Origin: Afipia sp.
Lineage (GTDB): Bacteria > Pseudomonadota > Alphaproteobacteria > Rhizobiales > Xanthobacteraceae
NCBI GenBank assembly: GCA_024508675.1
Contig: JANINQ010000015.1
Location: 62,001 to 126,000 of the forward strand
Length of the DNA stretch: 64,000 bases
Direction of reading: 5' to 3'
Shown here: positions 37,800 to 47,743 of the stretch, in pieces
Layout: every line of letters begins with the position of its first letter
Position numbering within the stretch: position 1 is the stretch's first letter
Notes under the pieces: generated by a model
What the model saw: the letters and a program-made list of their open reading frames with translations, nothing else
Told to the model about the DNA's origin: nothing
Database searches by the model: none
Program-made: the position numbers and the translations under genes

Positions 37800-38495
37800 A
37801 TGCGCGAAATCGTTCTCGATACCGAAACCACAGGCCTCGATCCGCTGCGCGGGGACCGGCTGGTGGAAATCGGCTGCGTCGAAATGGTCAACCGCATGCC
37901 GACCGGCCAGACCTTTCACGTCTACCTCAATCCCGAGCGCGACATGCCTCAGGAAGCATTCGCGGTGCACGGGCTGTCGAGCGAGTTTCTGTCCGACAAG
38001 CCGCTGTTCGCGGCGGTGGTGGAAGACTTTCTGACCTTTATTGGCGAAGCGCCGCTGGTGATTCACAACGCGTCGTTCGACATCGGTTTTATCAATGCAG
38101 AACTGGATCGCGCTGCCCGCGCTGCGATTCCGCGGGACCGTCTGATCGACACGTTGACGCTGGCCCGCCGGAAACATCCCGGCGTGTCCAACCGCCTCGA
38201 CGATCTGTGTTCACGATATTCGATCGACAATTCACGCCGCACCAAGCACGGCGCATTGCTGGACGCCGAATTGCTGGCGGAAGTTTACATTGATCTGATC
38301 GGGGCGCGGCAGTCGCAGCTCATTCTGTCTGAAACGCGCCAGTCTTTTTCCGTTGCACAGACGGACACCCCGCGCCGCCAGCGTGAGACACCGCTTGCGC
38401 CGCGCGTCACCGAGGCGGACATCGCTGCGCATGCGGCGTTTGTCGCCACGCTCGGCGCCACGCCGTACTGGAACGAATATTCGAAGGAAGAGTGA
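37800..38495 (+). CDS. dnaQ: DNA polymerase III epsilon subunit
   Basis: A 231-residue DEDDh exonuclease: ExoI REIVLDTETTGLDPLRGDRL, ExoII IHNASFDIGFINAEL, and ExoIII KHGALLDAELLAEVYIDL. It proofreads during replication. The linker to the C-terminal region that binds the alpha subunit is short. It follows coaE by 24 bases and ends the rightward ppsR cluster with a hairpin before convergent secB. Confidence 0.95.
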   Translation: MREIVLDTETTGLDPLRGDRLVEIGCVEMVNRMPTGQTFHVYLNPERDMPQEAFAVHGLSSEFLSDKPLFAAVVEDFLTFIGEAPLVIHNASFDIGFINAELDRAARAAIPRDRLIDTLTLARRKHPGVSNRLDDLCSRYSIDNSRRTKHGALLDAELLAEVYIDLIGARQSQLILSETRQSFSVAQTDTPRRQRETPLAPRVTEADIAAHAAFVATLGATPYWNEYSKEE

Positions 38496-38516
38496 GCGAG
38501 GCGATTTTCGCCTCGC
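38496..38516. terminator. Hairpin between convergent dnaQ and secB
   Basis: GCGAGGCGA and TCGCCTCGC form a perfect 9-bp stem around TTT directly after the dnaQ stop. No long T-run follows on either side, so it may stop or protect RNA ends rather than act as a classic terminator. Confidence 0.6.
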
Positions 38517-38526
38517 GTGCTGAGCT

Positions 38527-39009
38527 TCAGCTCGGCTTGCCCTGCTGCTGCTCGGCCTGACGCGCCATGTTCTGGCGGTAGAGGCCAACGAAATCCACCG
38601 GATCGAGCATCAGCGGCGGGAAGCCACCGGCGCGCACCGACGACGCGACGATCTCGCGCGCGAACGGGAACAGCAGCCGCGGGCATTCGATCATCACGAA
38701 TGGATGCATGCTTTCCTGCGGCACGTTCTGGATGCGGAAGACGCCCGCATAGACCAGTTCGAAACCGAACAGCGTGAAATTCTCGTTCTCGGCCTTGCCC
38801 TCGATGGAGAGCGAGACCTCGTAGTCATGCTCCGCGACCGCCGTCGCCGAGACGTTGATCTGGATGTTGATGGTGGGCTGCTGCTCCTGGGCGGCCAGCG
38901 ACGCCGGCGAGTTCGGGTTCTCGAACGAGAAATCCTTGATGTACTGGGCCAGGACGTTGAACTGGGGCGGAGCCGCGTTCTCGAGAGGTGCACCGTTGCC
39001 GTTGGTCAT
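38527..39009 (-). CDS. secB: Protein-export chaperone SecB
   Basis: 160 residues (or 162 from ATG 39015, which has better GGAG spacing). SecB features are [38 protein letters not shown] and [19 protein letters not shown]. The tetramer holds precursors unfolded and passes them to SecA. The lone convergent partner of dnaQ; position near the origin is conserved in alphaproteobacteria. Confidence 0.95.
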   Translation of the reverse strand: MTNGNGAPLENAAPPQFNVLAQYIKDFSFENPNSPASLAAQEQQPTINIQINVSATAVAEHDYEVSLSIEGKAENENFTLFGFELVYAGVFRIQNVPQESMHPFVMIECPRLLFPFAREIVASSVRAGGFPPLMLDPVDFVGLYRQNMARQAEQQQGKPS

Positions 39010-39387
39010 GATCATGTCGCTCCGAGAATGGGAAAACCAAATCGCGGCGGGAGCGATCCGGCGGGAACTGCCTGCAAAGTAACCTTTGGAGGCAGGGCCC
39101 TTGTCGGGGCGAGTGGCTATCATAGCCTTGCCTCATTCGACAAGGACGATAGGCCCCGTTCCGCCGCGTTTCGGTTGGCCATGACCACTGGATCGGGTAG
39201 AATCGCGCTAAATTGGCGTCACGATGCCCTAAATCTTGTCTTTTGGGCTGTTCGGGGCGCGGCATAGTGCGATGTTGGCTGGATCGGATTTCGTGCCTAC
39301 ATGTGAGCGACGAACGCCCGTATAACCCTGTTTCATCGGGGAAGCCGCGCGGGCGGCGTGCAGCACCGATCAGAAAGTGAATGCGAC
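39010..39387. other. 378-base intergenic region between divergent secB and timA
   Basis: The interval contains only scrambled short frames and no family-like protein. It must hold the divergent promoters of secB and the Tim44-type gene. I saw no strong palindrome or repeat. Confidence 0.5.
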
Positions 39388-40089
39388 GTGGATATTTACA
39401 CCATCATTTTTCTGGCTCTGGCCGTCTTTATCTTCCTGCGGCTGCGCAATGTGCTGGGCCAGCGCACCGGTGACGAACGCCCGCCGTTCGACCGCGCGGC
39501 CCGCGATGTCCTGCGCGGTGCGCCGGACAATGTCGTGCCGATGCCGGGCAAGACCATCGATCAGGCGCCTTTGGCGCCGTCCGCCGAGCCTGCCGTCCCG
39601 GCTGACCGCTGGAAGGGCATTGCGGAATCCGGATCGGCGCTCGCGCGGGGCCTCGACCAGATTGCCGTCGCCGATCCGTCATTTGACGCGCAGCATTTCG
39701 TGAGCGGTGCAAAGAGCGCCTATGAGATGATCGTGCTGGCTTTTGCAGGCGGCGATCGCCGCGCATTGAAGGATCTGCTTTCGTCCGAAGTCTATGAAGG
39801 CTTCGAGGCAGCCATCAAGGAGCGCGAACAGCGTGGCGAGAAGGTCGAGACGCGGTTTGCGTCAATCGACAAGGCCGAGATCGTCAATGCAGAAGTCCGC
39901 GACCGTGCGGCTCAGATCACCATCCGGTTTGTTTCCCAGATGATCTCGGCGACGCGCGACAAGGCTGGCACCGTCGTCGATGGCAATCCGGAAAAGCTCA
40001 CCGATGTCACAGATGTCTGGACCTTCGCCCGTGACATCACGTCGCGCGATCCGAACTGGAAGCTGGTTGGGACGGAAAGCGGACAGTAA
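39388..40089 (+). CDS. timA: TimA/Tim44-domain membrane adaptor protein
   Basis: 233 residues from GTG 39388, in frame with MDIYTIIFLALAVFIFLRLR, a single N-terminal membrane anchor. A proline-rich linker follows, then the Tim44-like domain (DQIAVADPSFDAQHFVSGAK, YEMIVLAFAGGDRRALKDLL, VYEGFEAAIKEREQRGEKVE). In mitochondria Tim44 tethers the import motor; the bacterial role is less defined. It is translationally close to mltA: the mltA frame starts inside its last codons. Confidence 0.88.
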   Translation: MDIYTIIFLALAVFIFLRLRNVLGQRTGDERPPFDRAARDVLRGAPDNVVPMPGKTIDQAPLAPSAEPAVPADRWKGIAESGSALARGLDQIAVADPSFDAQHFVSGAKSAYEMIVLAFAGGDRRALKDLLSSEVYEGFEAAIKEREQRGEKVETRFASIDKAEIVNAEVRDRAAQITIRFVSQMISATRDKAGTVVDGNPEKLTDVTDVWTFARDITSRDPNWKLVGTESGQ

Positions 40090-41851
40090 GAAAAAGACAG
40101 CGCCCGGTGCGTTCGCCGGGCGTTTTGGCGCGCGGCTTGGTTCGTGCCTTGGTCCGTGGCTTGGCGCTGCAGCCGCCGGATACCTTCTCGCCGGTTTTGC
40201 CATTGGAGATGCTCAGGCGAGGCCGGCGAGCCGTCATCACACATCTCACGCTCATCCTCATGAAATCGGAAAACGCGGGCCGGTTGCCTGGCCGCTGGAG
40301 ATTCCCGGCGGCCAGTATGCGCCGCTGAAATGGAACGAGGTCGTCGGCTGGACAGACGACGATCCGCTCCCGGCCTTCAAGACATTTCGGGCAAGCTGCA
40401 AGCCGATTGCCGCACAGAAAACGCCTCTAGCGGATAGCAAGGCGCTTGGCACATCGCTGCGTGATCCTTGTATCATCGCGCGCGCCGAGGATGTTTCCGA
40501 TAGCGTCAAAGCGCGTGAATTCTTCGAGAAGAATTTCACGCCCCTACTGATCTCGCGCGTTGGCGAGGATGCAGGCTTTGTCACCGGATACTACGAGCCC
40601 ATCGTGGACGGTTCGCGGGTGCAAACCGACGTTTATAACGTGCCGGTTTACCGGCGTCCGTCTAACCTGTTCGTGCGGGGCTTTTCGCAGGCCAGCGCGA
40701 GCATGCCGAACAAGGGACAGGTGTTCCGCAAGATCGGCCGCCGCAAGCTGGTGCCGTACTATGATCGCGCCGAGATCGAGGACGGCGCGATTGCGGGCAG
40801 GGGGCTTGAAGTGGTGTGGCTCAAGAGCCAGACCGATCTTCTGTTCATCCAGATTCAAGGCTCGGCGCGGATCAGGCTCGAGGATGGATCGATGGTGCGC
40901 ATCAACTATGATGCGCATAATGGTTATCCCTATACGCCCGTCGGCCGTGTGCTCATCGAGCGCAACATCGTGCCGAAAGACCAGATGTCGATGCAGAAGA
41001 TCCGCGAATATATGGAGCAGAATCCGGATGGCGCAAAGGAGCTGCGCCGGTTTAATCGCTCCTATGTGTTCTTCCGCGAGGTGAAGCTGGCGGCGGATGA
41101 CGAAGCCGTCGGCGCGCAGGGCGTGCCGCTGACTGCAGGGCGCTCCATCGCCGTCGACAAATCGTTGCATGTTTATGGCACGCCGTTCTTCATCGAAGGC
41201 AGTCTGCCGATTGAATCCGACACCTCGAACACGCCGTTCCGTAAGCTGATGATCGCGCAGGACACCGGCTCGGCGATCATCGGACCCGCACGCGCGGACA
41301 TCTATTTTGGCGCAGGTGCGGAAGCGGGGCGTGTTGCTGGACGGCTGAAAAATCCGGCGCGCTTTGTAATGCTTTTGCCGAACAGTCTCGATCCGGTGCC
41401 GCGCGGCAAGACGGTGCCGCTGCCGGATGAGCGGCCATCGGCGACCATCGCAAAACTGTTTCCGCAGAGCGAGCCCGCAAAACAGCCGGTCAGGGATGCG
41501 CCGAAAGAAGCTGCGAAAGACGCTCCCAAAGAAACGGTCAAGGATGCTGCGAAAGAACAGCCCAAAACTGAATCAAAGACCGAAGCAATGCCTGCGCCGA
41601 AGGATCAGCCGGCCGATGCCAGCAAGAACACTGCATCGAAAGAGCAACTTGCGGCCCCGTCCGCGCCTGTCGCACCAACGGCTGCTGCTCCAACAGCACC
41701 GGCCACACCCGTAACGCCGCCTGTTGCGCATGCCGTGCCGTTGCCCGAGGCTCGCCCGAAGACTGCGCCTGAAGCTGCTGCACCCGCGGCCGTGAAATCC
41801 GACACGCCGCGCCGCTCAAGGCATCACCGGCGCTATCGCCATCGCCGATGA
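40067..41851 (+). CDS. mltA: Membrane-bound lytic transglycosylase A with long low-complexity tail
   Basis: 594 residues if started at TTG 40067, the only start codon close to the signal-like LGAAAAGYLLAGFAIGDAQA segment. The MltA domain has ARIRLEDGSMVRINYDAHNG and the 3D catalytic stretch KLMIAQDTGSAIIGPARADI. It cleaves murein to 1,6-anhydro products. Beyond the core, about 127 residues are rich in Lys/Ala/Pro/Glu with repeated KDAPKE-type words and finish with a basic RRSRHHRRYRHRR. The N-terminal basic region before the hydrophobic stretch is long, and no lipobox is obvious. Confidence 0.88.
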   Translation: MGRKADSKKKTAPGAFAGRFGARLGSCLGPWLGAAAAGYLLAGFAIGDAQARPASRHHTSHAHPHEIGKRGPVAWPLEIPGGQYAPLKWNEVVGWTDDDPLPAFKTFRASCKPIAAQKTPLADSKALGTSLRDPCIIARAEDVSDSVKAREFFEKNFTPLLISRVGEDAGFVTGYYEPIVDGSRVQTDVYNVPVYRRPSNLFVRGFSQASASMPNKGQVFRKIGRRKLVPYYDRAEIEDGAIAGRGLEVVWLKSQTDLLFIQIQGSARIRLEDGSMVRINYDAHNGYPYTPVGRVLIERNIVPKDQMSMQKIREYMEQNPDGAKELRRFNRSYVFFREVKLAADDEAVGAQGVPLTAGRSIAVDKSLHVYGTPFFIEGSLPIESDTSNTPFRKLMIAQDTGSAIIGPARADIYFGAGAEAGRVAGRLKNPARFVMLLPNSLDPVPRGKTVPLPDERPSATIAKLFPQSEPAKQPVRDAPKEAAKDAPKETVKDAAKEQPKTESKTEAMPAPKDQPADASKNTASKEQLAAPSAPVAPTAAAPTAPATPVTPPVAHAVPLPEARPKTAPEAAAPAAVKSDTPRRSRHHRRYRHRR

Positions 41852-42426
41852 AACGTCCGCGCAATCTCGATCCGCCTCCTGTGTTCCGGCGCAAGCGCGC
41901 GCTCACGCGCGAAGAGGCTGAGCTATGGGAGAGTGTGGCAAAGCAGGCCAAACCACTGCGCAAACGCGCGCGCCCGGTCAAAGCTGTGCAGGACCTTGTT
42001 GAAGAAACGCCTGCGAAGACAGGCCCGGTGCTGCGGCTGAATCCACCGGTCACTGCGAAAATCCCAAGCGCCCCTCCGGCACCGCCGCCGCTTGCGCCAC
42101 TGGGACGGCGGGAGCGGTCAAAGCTGTCGCGCGGACGGAAGGACATCGACGCACGACTCGATCTGCACGGGATGACCCAGAGCCGTGCGCATCGTGTGCT
42201 GCTGAACTTCCTGCACCACGCGCAGGAAGACGGCATGAGTGTTGTTCTGATCATCACCGGCAAGGGCAAGAGCGGTGCTGAATCGGAACGCGGCGTGCTG
42301 CGCCGTCAGGTGCCGCAATGGCTCAGTCTACCGGAATTCCGCAGTGTGGTGATCGGATTCGACGAAGCGCATATCGGCCACGGCGGCGAGGGTGCGCTTT
42401 ACGTGCGGGTGCGGCGGGCGCGGTAG
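41848..42426 (+). CDS. Smr/MutS2-domain protein (SmrA-like endonuclease)
   Basis: 192 residues overlapping mltA by ATGA. An N-terminal half of proline and charged residues leads into a C-terminal Smr domain: DIDARLDLHGMTQSRAHRVL (LDLHG motif), VLIITGKGKSG (TGxG motif) and GALYVRVRRAR. Smr domains nick DNA or RNA at branched structures. Alphaproteobacteria usually encode this gene directly after mltA, as seen here. Confidence 0.9.
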   Translation: MKRPRNLDPPPVFRRKRALTREEAELWESVAKQAKPLRKRARPVKAVQDLVEETPAKTGPVLRLNPPVTAKIPSAPPAPPPLAPLGRRERSKLSRGRKDIDARLDLHGMTQSRAHRVLLNFLHHAQEDGMSVVLIITGKGKSGAESERGVLRRQVPQWLSLPEFRSVVIGFDEAHIGHGGEGALYVRVRRAR

Positions 42427-42430
42427 TCCC

Positions 42431-42472
42431 CATCCTCGAGACGCACGTAAAAGCGTGCTCCTCAGGATGAGA
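42431..42472. repeat. Palindromic intergenic repeat, family A copy 3 (half element)
   Basis: CATCCTCGAGACGCACGTAA and AAGCGTGCTCCTCAGGATGA share the words of the right half of the 26960-27055 element. It fits exactly between the convergent smr and hslU genes. Confidence 0.8.
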
Positions 42473-43774
42473 TCACAAAATAAACCGGCTGAGATCAGTA
42501 TTCTTTGCCAGATCGCCGATATGCTTCTGCACATAGGCCGCGTCGATGGTGACGGTCTGTCCGTTCATGTCAGGCGCGTGGAACGAGGTCTCATCCAGCA
42601 CGCGCTCCATCACCGTCTGCAAACGGCGCGCGCCGATATTTTCTACCGTCGAATTCACAGCCACAGCGACATCGGCCAGCGCATCTATAGCATCATCGGT
42701 AATGTTCAGCGTCACGCCTTCGGTCTGCATCAGCGCGACATACTGCTTCAGCAATGAGGCTTCCGGCTCGGTTAAAATGCGGCGCATGTCATCGCGAGTC
42801 AGCGCCTGAAGCTCGACGCGGATCGGCAGGCGGCCTTGCAGTTCGGGCAAGAGGTCGGACGGTTTGGCGATGTGAAACGCACCCGAGGCAATAAAGAGAA
42901 TATGATCGGTCTTCACCGCGCCGTGCTTCGTCGAAACGGTCGTCCCTTCGATCAGCGGCAGCAGGTCGCGCTGTACGCCCTCGCGTGAGACGTCGCCAGT
43001 CCGCGCGCCGTCCCGCACGCAGATCTTGTCGATTTCGTCGAGGAACACGATGCCGTTGTTCTCGACTGCCTGCACCGCTTCCTGGGTGACCTGCTCGCTG
43101 TCGAGCAGCTTGTCGCTTTCTTCGTTGACGAGGATCTCGTGAGAGTCGGCAACCGTCAGACGCCGCGTCTTGGTGCGCCCGCCCATCTTGCCGAAAATGT
43201 CGCCGATATTGATCGCGCCGATCTGTGCGCCGGGCATGCCGGGAATCTCGAACATCGGCGCGCCGCCGGAGGCCTGCGTCTCGATCTCGATCTCTTTGTC
43301 GTTCAGTTCGCCCGCCCGCAGTTTTCGGCGGAATGAATCGCGCGTCGCTGCGCTGGCGTTGGCGCCGACCAGCGCATCCAGCACCCGATCCTCGGCGGCC
43401 TGCTGCGCACGGGCCTGCACATCCTTGCGCTTGCGCTCGCGGGTCTGGAGGATCGCGACTTCCACGAGATCGCGCACGATCTGCTCGACATCGCGGCCGA
43501 CATAGCCGACCTCGGTGAATTTGGTCGCTTCCACCTTGATGAACGGCGCGTTCGCGAGGCGCGCGAGCCGCCGTGCAATCTCGGTCTTGCCGACGCCTGT
43601 CGGCCCGATCATCAGGATATTCTTCGGAAGCACTTCTTCGCGCAGCGACCCGGTGAGCTGCTGCCGCCGCCAGCGGTTGCGTAGCGCAATGGCGACCGCG
43701 CGCTTGGCATCGCCCTGTCCAACAATGAAGCGGTCGAGTTCGGAAACGATTTCGCGAGGAGAGAAGTCTGTCAT
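42473..43774 (-). CDS. hslU: ATP-dependent protease ATPase subunit HslU
   Basis: A 433-residue AAA+ unfoldase. Walker A is [18 protein letters not shown] near residue 55, Walker [13 protein letters not shown], with an inserted I domain between (about 110-240) and sensor residues in the C-terminal [18 protein letters not shown]. The C-terminus DLSRFIL docks into HslV. A DUF2585 gene is located between it and hslV. Confidence 0.97.
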   Translation of the reverse strand: MTDFSPREIVSELDRFIVGQGDAKRAVAIALRNRWRRQQLTGSLREEVLPKNILMIGPTGVGKTEIARRLARLANAPFIKVEATKFTEVGYVGRDVEQIVRDLVEVAILQTRERKRKDVQARAQQAAEDRVLDALVGANASAATRDSFRRKLRAGELNDKEIEIETQASGGAPMFEIPGMPGAQIGAINIGDIFGKMGGRTKTRRLTVADSHEILVNEESDKLLDSEQVTQEAVQAVENNGIVFLDEIDKICVRDGARTGDVSREGVQRDLLPLIEGTTVSTKHGAVKTDHILFIASGAFHIAKPSDLLPELQGRLPIRVELQALTRDDMRRILTEPEASLLKQYVALMQTEGVTLNITDDAIDALADVAVAVNSTVENIGARRLQTVMERVLDETSFHAPDMNGQTVTIDAAYVQKHIGDLAKNTDLSRFIL

Positions 43775-43813
43775 GGGTCTCAGCTATTGTCGGATGGGCT
43801 TAACCGCAAGCGG

Positions 43814-44422
43814 TTAGATGATCGGTGGTCCGCCCTGCCATTGCCGTATCGCATCGAACGGATGGATCAGCATGATGATGTTCAGCGTCAGGTTGTCGCG
43901 GATGTGCAGCCCGACGGCGATTTCAAACACGATGGCGATCAGCAGCGTTGCAATCACCGGCAGCTTTCGCGCGGCGATGAAGCCGCCGATCATCGCCAGC
44001 GTATCCGAAATCGAGTTGACGATGCTGTCGCCGTAGTAATCAAGCGAGATCGTGCCGGCGCGGTAACGCTCGATGATGACCGGCGAATTTTCCAGCAATT
44101 CCCAACCACCCTCGATTAGCATTGCGATGAGCAGACGCGCGATCCATGACACCCGCGGCAGCAGCAGCCATGTCAAGGCGTAGAACAGGAAGCCATGGAT
44201 GATGTGGGAGAACGTGTACCAGTCCGCGATGTGCTGCGAGTTTTCCGAACTCATTACCACGCCGTGCCAGAGCTTCACGTATCCGCACGTGCACATCGGC
44301 ACGCGGCCCATGGCGTAAAGGATCGCAGCCTGCAGCGCGAGAAGCGCGAGCGCGATCACAAAGCCCTGACGCGGCGACAGCCCGCGCGCCGTTGGCGCCA
44401 AAGCGTTGTCCGCCGCGCTCAT
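43814..44422 (-). CDS. DUF2585 family membrane protein
   Basis: 202 residues with about five membrane helices. Characteristic pieces are [58 protein letters not shown] and [20 protein letters not shown]. The paired Cys and His/Glu positions in membrane-near segments look like a metal or heme site, but this is a guess. It overlaps hslV by 4 bases (ATGA) and is 39 bases ahead of hslU, so it is embedded in the hslVU operon. Confidence 0.82.
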   Translation of the reverse strand: MSAADNALAPTARGLSPRQGFVIALALLALQAAILYAMGRVPMCTCGYVKLWHGVVMSSENSQHIADWYTFSHIIHGFLFYALTWLLLPRVSWIARLLIAMLIEGGWELLENSPVIIERYRAGTISLDYYGDSIVNSISDTLAMIGGFIAARKLPVIATLLIAIVFEIAVGLHIRDNLTLNIIMLIHPFDAIRQWQGGPPII

Positions 44423-44970
44423 GCGGGGAGCGTTTCGAGGGTGACGTTACGGTTGGTGTAGACGCAGATGTCGGCGGCGATGTCGAGCGCGCGGCGCACG
44501 ATGGTCTCGGCGTCCTTGTCGGAATCGGCCAATGCACGAGCCGCCGCCAGGGCATAGTTCCCGCCGGAGCCGATCGCCATCACGCCCTGCTCGGGCTCCA
44601 GCACGTCGCCCGTGCCGGTCAGCACCAGTGACACATCCTTGTCGGCCACGATCATCATCGCCTCGAGACGGCGCAGATAGCGGTCGGTGCGCCAGTCCTT
44701 GGCGAGTTCGACCGCGGCGCGGGTCAGCTGGCCGGGATACTGTTCGAGCTTGGCTTCAAGCCGCTCGAACAATGTGAAGGCGTCGGCGGTCGCCCCGGCG
44801 AACCCGCCGATCACGTCGCCCTTGCCGAGCTTCCGGACCTTTTTGGCGTTGGACTTGATGACCGTCTGGCCAATGGAGACCTGCCCGTCGCCCCCGATGA
44901 CCACCTTGCCGCCCTTGCGAACCGTCAGGATGGTGGTCCCGTGCCAGATTTCAGCGTGTGATGCCTGCAT
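44419..44970 (-). CDS. hslV: ATP-dependent protease peptidase subunit HslV
   Basis: A 183-residue proteasome-like peptidase. After [11 protein letters not shown] the exposed catalytic Thr begins [20 protein letters not shown], with [20 protein letters not shown] near the centre. In this lineage the N-terminal peptide is processed to expose Thr. It is the first gene of the hslV-DUF2585-hslU unit. No sigma32-type promoter was obvious in the 190-base gap to divergent hisB. Confidence 0.96.
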   Translation of the reverse strand: MQASHAEIWHGTTILTVRKGGKVVIGGDGQVSIGQTVIKSNAKKVRKLGKGDVIGGFAGATADAFTLFERLEAKLEQYPGQLTRAAVELAKDWRTDRYLRRLEAMMIVADKDVSLVLTGTGDVLEPEQGVMAIGSGGNYALAAARALADSDKDAETIVRRALDIAADICVYTNRNVTLETLPA

Positions 44971-45160
44971 GAATACCTCTTTGAGGGGCCTGATTTAGGG
45001 GTTGGACCCTCGGGTTGCAATCGGGCCGGGAAGTGGCGATTTCCGGTCACCATATCTGAAAACTCACGCGAAAATCGCATCATCCCGCAGTAGCGAAGGC
45101 GTCATGTGCCTGTTAAAAGGACGCTTCTTTCCAGAGGAAGGCGTTCGGAGAGCACATTTC

Positions 45161-45754
45161 ATGCGCACCGCCACCATCAAGCGCAAGACCAAGGAAACCG
45201 ACATCATGGTGTCGGTCAACCTGGACGGCACCGGCGTGTCCAACGTCGCGACCGGCATCGGTTTCTTCGACCATATGCTGGACCTCCTGGCGCGCCATTC
45301 CCTGATCGACATCACCGTGCAGGCGGATGGCGATCTCCATGTCGATTATCACCACACCACGGAGGATGTCGGCATTGCGCTCGGCCAGGCTGTGAAGCAG
45401 GCGCTTGGCGACATGAAGGGCATCACTCGTTATGCCGGCGTGCACATGCCGATGGACGAGACGCTATCGCGCGTGGTCATCGACATTTCGGGACGGCCGG
45501 TGCTGGTGTTCAAGGCCGAGTTCCCGCGCGACAAGATCGGCGAGTTCGATACCGAGCTGGTGCGCGAGTGGTTCAACGCTTTCGCGATGAACGCCGGCGT
45601 GACGCTGCATGTCGAAACGCTGTATGGCGAGAACAACCATCACATCGCCGAGTCCTGCTTCAAGGGGCTGGCGCGCGCGCTGCGCACTGCGGTGGCGATC
45701 GATCCACGCACGGCGGACCGGATTCCCTCCACCAAGGGCACGCTCGGCGGCTGA
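45161..45754 (+). CDS. hisB: Imidazoleglycerol-phosphate dehydratase
   Basis: 197 residues from [20 protein letters not shown]. The two manganese-binding histidine repeats are present: [16 protein letters not shown] and [17 protein letters not shown], plus [17 protein letters not shown] monofunctional dehydratase without a histidinol phosphatase domain. First gene of hisB-DUF2628-hisH-hisA-hisF-hisE. The upstream frame was discarded as non-homologous. Confidence 0.96.
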   Translation: MRTATIKRKTKETDIMVSVNLDGTGVSNVATGIGFFDHMLDLLARHSLIDITVQADGDLHVDYHHTTEDVGIALGQAVKQALGDMKGITRYAGVHMPMDETLSRVVIDISGRPVLVFKAEFPRDKIGEFDTELVREWFNAFAMNAGVTLHVETLYGENNHHIAESCFKGLARALRTAVAIDPRTADRIPSTKGTLGG

Positions 45755-45861
45755 TTTGAACCTGAAGCGCATGCCGATCATGCGCTGGACTTCACTTTTG
45801 GACCATCGCGCGGCGCACGATCTAATGCTGATCGCGCGCAGCGAGGTTCCGGAGAACGATC

Positions 45862-46359
45862 ATGGCGGTTTACACGGTCCACGGGCCGGCGAGTTACTAT
45901 GGCAGCGATGTGCGCACCGTGCCGGACCAGCTCGTGTTCGTGCGCGATGGTTTTTATTTCTGGGCTTTTGTCGGGACGTTCCTGTGGTTGCTGTGGCACC
46001 GGCTATGGCTGGCGTTGATCGGCTATATTTCGCTGATCATTGTCGCTGAAATCGCGATGTCGGCTGCAGGCGTTGATTCCGGCACCCGCTTTCTGGTGAT
46101 GGTGGTGATCGCGCTGCTGCTCGGCCTTGAGGCCGGTTCGTTGCGTCGCTGGAAGCTGTCGCGCCGCAAGTGGCGGCAGCTCGACATCGTGGTGGCGGAT
46201 TCGGAAGAGGCTGCCGAGCGGCGTTTCTTCGAGCGCTGGAATGCGAAGACGGTTCGCGAGACCGGACGCGGCGCAGCGCCGCCGCCATTGCCGCGCGCGT
46301 CGATCGCGCAGCCGCAGGGCGTAATCGGCCTGTTCCCTGAACCGGGAGCATCGCGGTGA
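45862..46359 (+). CDS. DUF2628 family membrane protein in the histidine operon
   Basis: 165 residues. An N-terminal soluble part ([20 protein letters not shown], then [20 protein letters not shown]) is followed by about three membrane helices and a basic, proline-rich tail. This is the DUF2628 pattern; no enzymatic motif is seen. Its stop overlaps the hisH GTG by four bases, so it is translated with the histidine genes, though a role in histidine synthesis is not indicated by its sequence. Confidence 0.8.
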   Translation: MAVYTVHGPASYYGSDVRTVPDQLVFVRDGFYFWAFVGTFLWLLWHRLWLALIGYISLIIVAEIAMSAAGVDSGTRFLVMVVIALLLGLEAGSLRRWKLSRRKWRQLDIVVADSEEAAERRFFERWNAKTVRETGRGAAPPPLPRASIAQPQGVIGLFPEPGASR

Positions 46360-47006
46360 GCGTCGCCATCATCGATTACGGCTCCGGCAACCTTCACTCG
46401 GCGGCGAAGGCCTTCGAGCGTGCCGCGCGCAGCAGCGAGCAGCCGCAGAAGATCGTTGTGACGCGTGATCCCGATACCGTGTTTCGCGCTGATCGCATCG
46501 TGCTGCCTGGCGTCGGCGCATTTGCCGACTGTCGCAAGGGCCTCGACAGTCTCAACGGCATGGTCGATGCGATGACAGAAGCGGTGCGCGACAAGGCACG
46601 CCCGTTTTTCGGCATCTGTGTCGGCATGCAGTTGATGGCGACGCAAGGCAAGGAATATGTCACGACACCCGGCCTCGACTGGATCGCGGGCGATGTGGTG
46701 AAGATCACGCCGCGCGACGAAGAACTGAAGATTCCGCACATGGGCTGGAACACGCTTGATCTGGTGCGCGAGCATCCGGTGCTGGACAAGCTGCCGCTCG
46801 GCGATAACGGCCGGCATGCCTATTTCGTGCACTCGTATCATCTCAATGCCGCCAGCGAGGCGGACATTATTGCGCGCGCCGACTACGGCGGACCTGTTAC
46901 TGCGATTGTCGGCAAGGACACCGCCATCGGCACGCAGTTTCATCCCGAGAAGAGCCAGCGCTTCGGCCTCGCTTTGATCTCGAACTTTCTGAAGTGGAAA
47001 CCGTGA
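46356..47006 (+). CDS. hisH: Imidazole glycerol phosphate synthase glutaminase subunit
   Basis: A 216-residue class I glutamine amidotransferase. The N-terminus is [20 protein letters not shown], the nucleophile Cys sits in [11 protein letters not shown], and the catalytic His-Glu pair in [13 protein letters not shown]. It supplies ammonia to HisF. It begins at a GTG overlapping the DUF2628 stop and ends in a GTGA overlap with hisA. Confidence 0.96.
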   Translation: MSVAIIDYGSGNLHSAAKAFERAARSSEQPQKIVVTRDPDTVFRADRIVLPGVGAFADCRKGLDSLNGMVDAMTEAVRDKARPFFGICVGMQLMATQGKEYVTTPGLDWIAGDVVKITPRDEELKIPHMGWNTLDLVREHPVLDKLPLGDNGRHAYFVHSYHLNAASEADIIARADYGGPVTAIVGKDTAIGTQFHPEKSQRFGLALISNFLKWKP

Positions 47007-47743
47007 TTCTCTTTCCCGCCATCGACCTCAAGAACGGTCAGTGCGTGCGCCTCGAGCAGGGCGACATGGCGCGCGCGACCGTGTTCAACCTCGATCCGGC
47101 CGCGCAGGCGAAAACCTTCGAGACGCAAGGTTTCGAGTATCTCCATGTCGTCGATCTCGACGGCGCGTTTGCCGGCAAGCCGGTGAATGCGCAGGCCGTT
47201 GAGGCGATGCTCAAGGTCGTCAAGTTTCCGGTGCAGCTCGGGGGCGGCATCCGCGATCTCGCAACGGTCGAAGCCTGGCTTTCGAAAGGCATCCGCCGCG
47301 TCATTATCGGCACCGCGGCGGTGCGCGATCCCGCACTGGTGAAGGAAGCCGCGAAAAAGTTTCCGGGGCAGGTCGCTGTCGGCCTCGATGCGCGCGATGG
47401 CAAGGTTGCTGTCGAAGGCTGGGCGGAAACCTCCACGGTTACCGCGCTCGATATTGCCCAGCGTTTCGAGGATGCGGGCGTGGCCGCGATCATCTTCACC
47501 GACATTGCGCGCGACGGTCTGCTCAAGGGCCTCAATCTGGAAGCGACCATTGCGCTGGCGGATGCGATTTCGATTCCGGTGATCGCATCGGGCGGCCTTG
47601 CCTCCATTGAGGACGTGAAGGCTCTGCTGACGCCGCGTGCGAAAAAGCTCGAAGGCGCGATTTCCGGACGCGCGCTTTATGACGGGCGGATCGATCCCGC
47701 GGAAGCGCTTGCCCTGATTAAGAACGCACGGACGGCAGCCTGA
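47003..47743 (+). CDS. hisA: ProFAR isomerase
   Basis: 246 residues starting at GTG 47003 ([20 protein letters not shown]), sharing the GTGA with the hisH stop; GTG 46994 is an alternative. A TIM barrel with paired catalytic Asp residues: AIDLKNGQ on strand 1 and [14 protein letters not shown] on strand 5; the phosphate loops are QLGGGIRDL and [12 protein letters not shown]. It isomerises ProFAR to PRFAR. Confidence 0.95.
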   Translation: MILFPAIDLKNGQCVRLEQGDMARATVFNLDPAAQAKTFETQGFEYLHVVDLDGAFAGKPVNAQAVEAMLKVVKFPVQLGGGIRDLATVEAWLSKGIRRVIIGTAAVRDPALVKEAAKKFPGQVAVGLDARDGKVAVEGWAETSTVTALDIAQRFEDAGVAAIIFTDIARDGLLKGLNLEATIALADAISIPVIASGGLASIEDVKALLTPRAKKLEGAISGRALYDGRIDPAEALALIKNARTAA

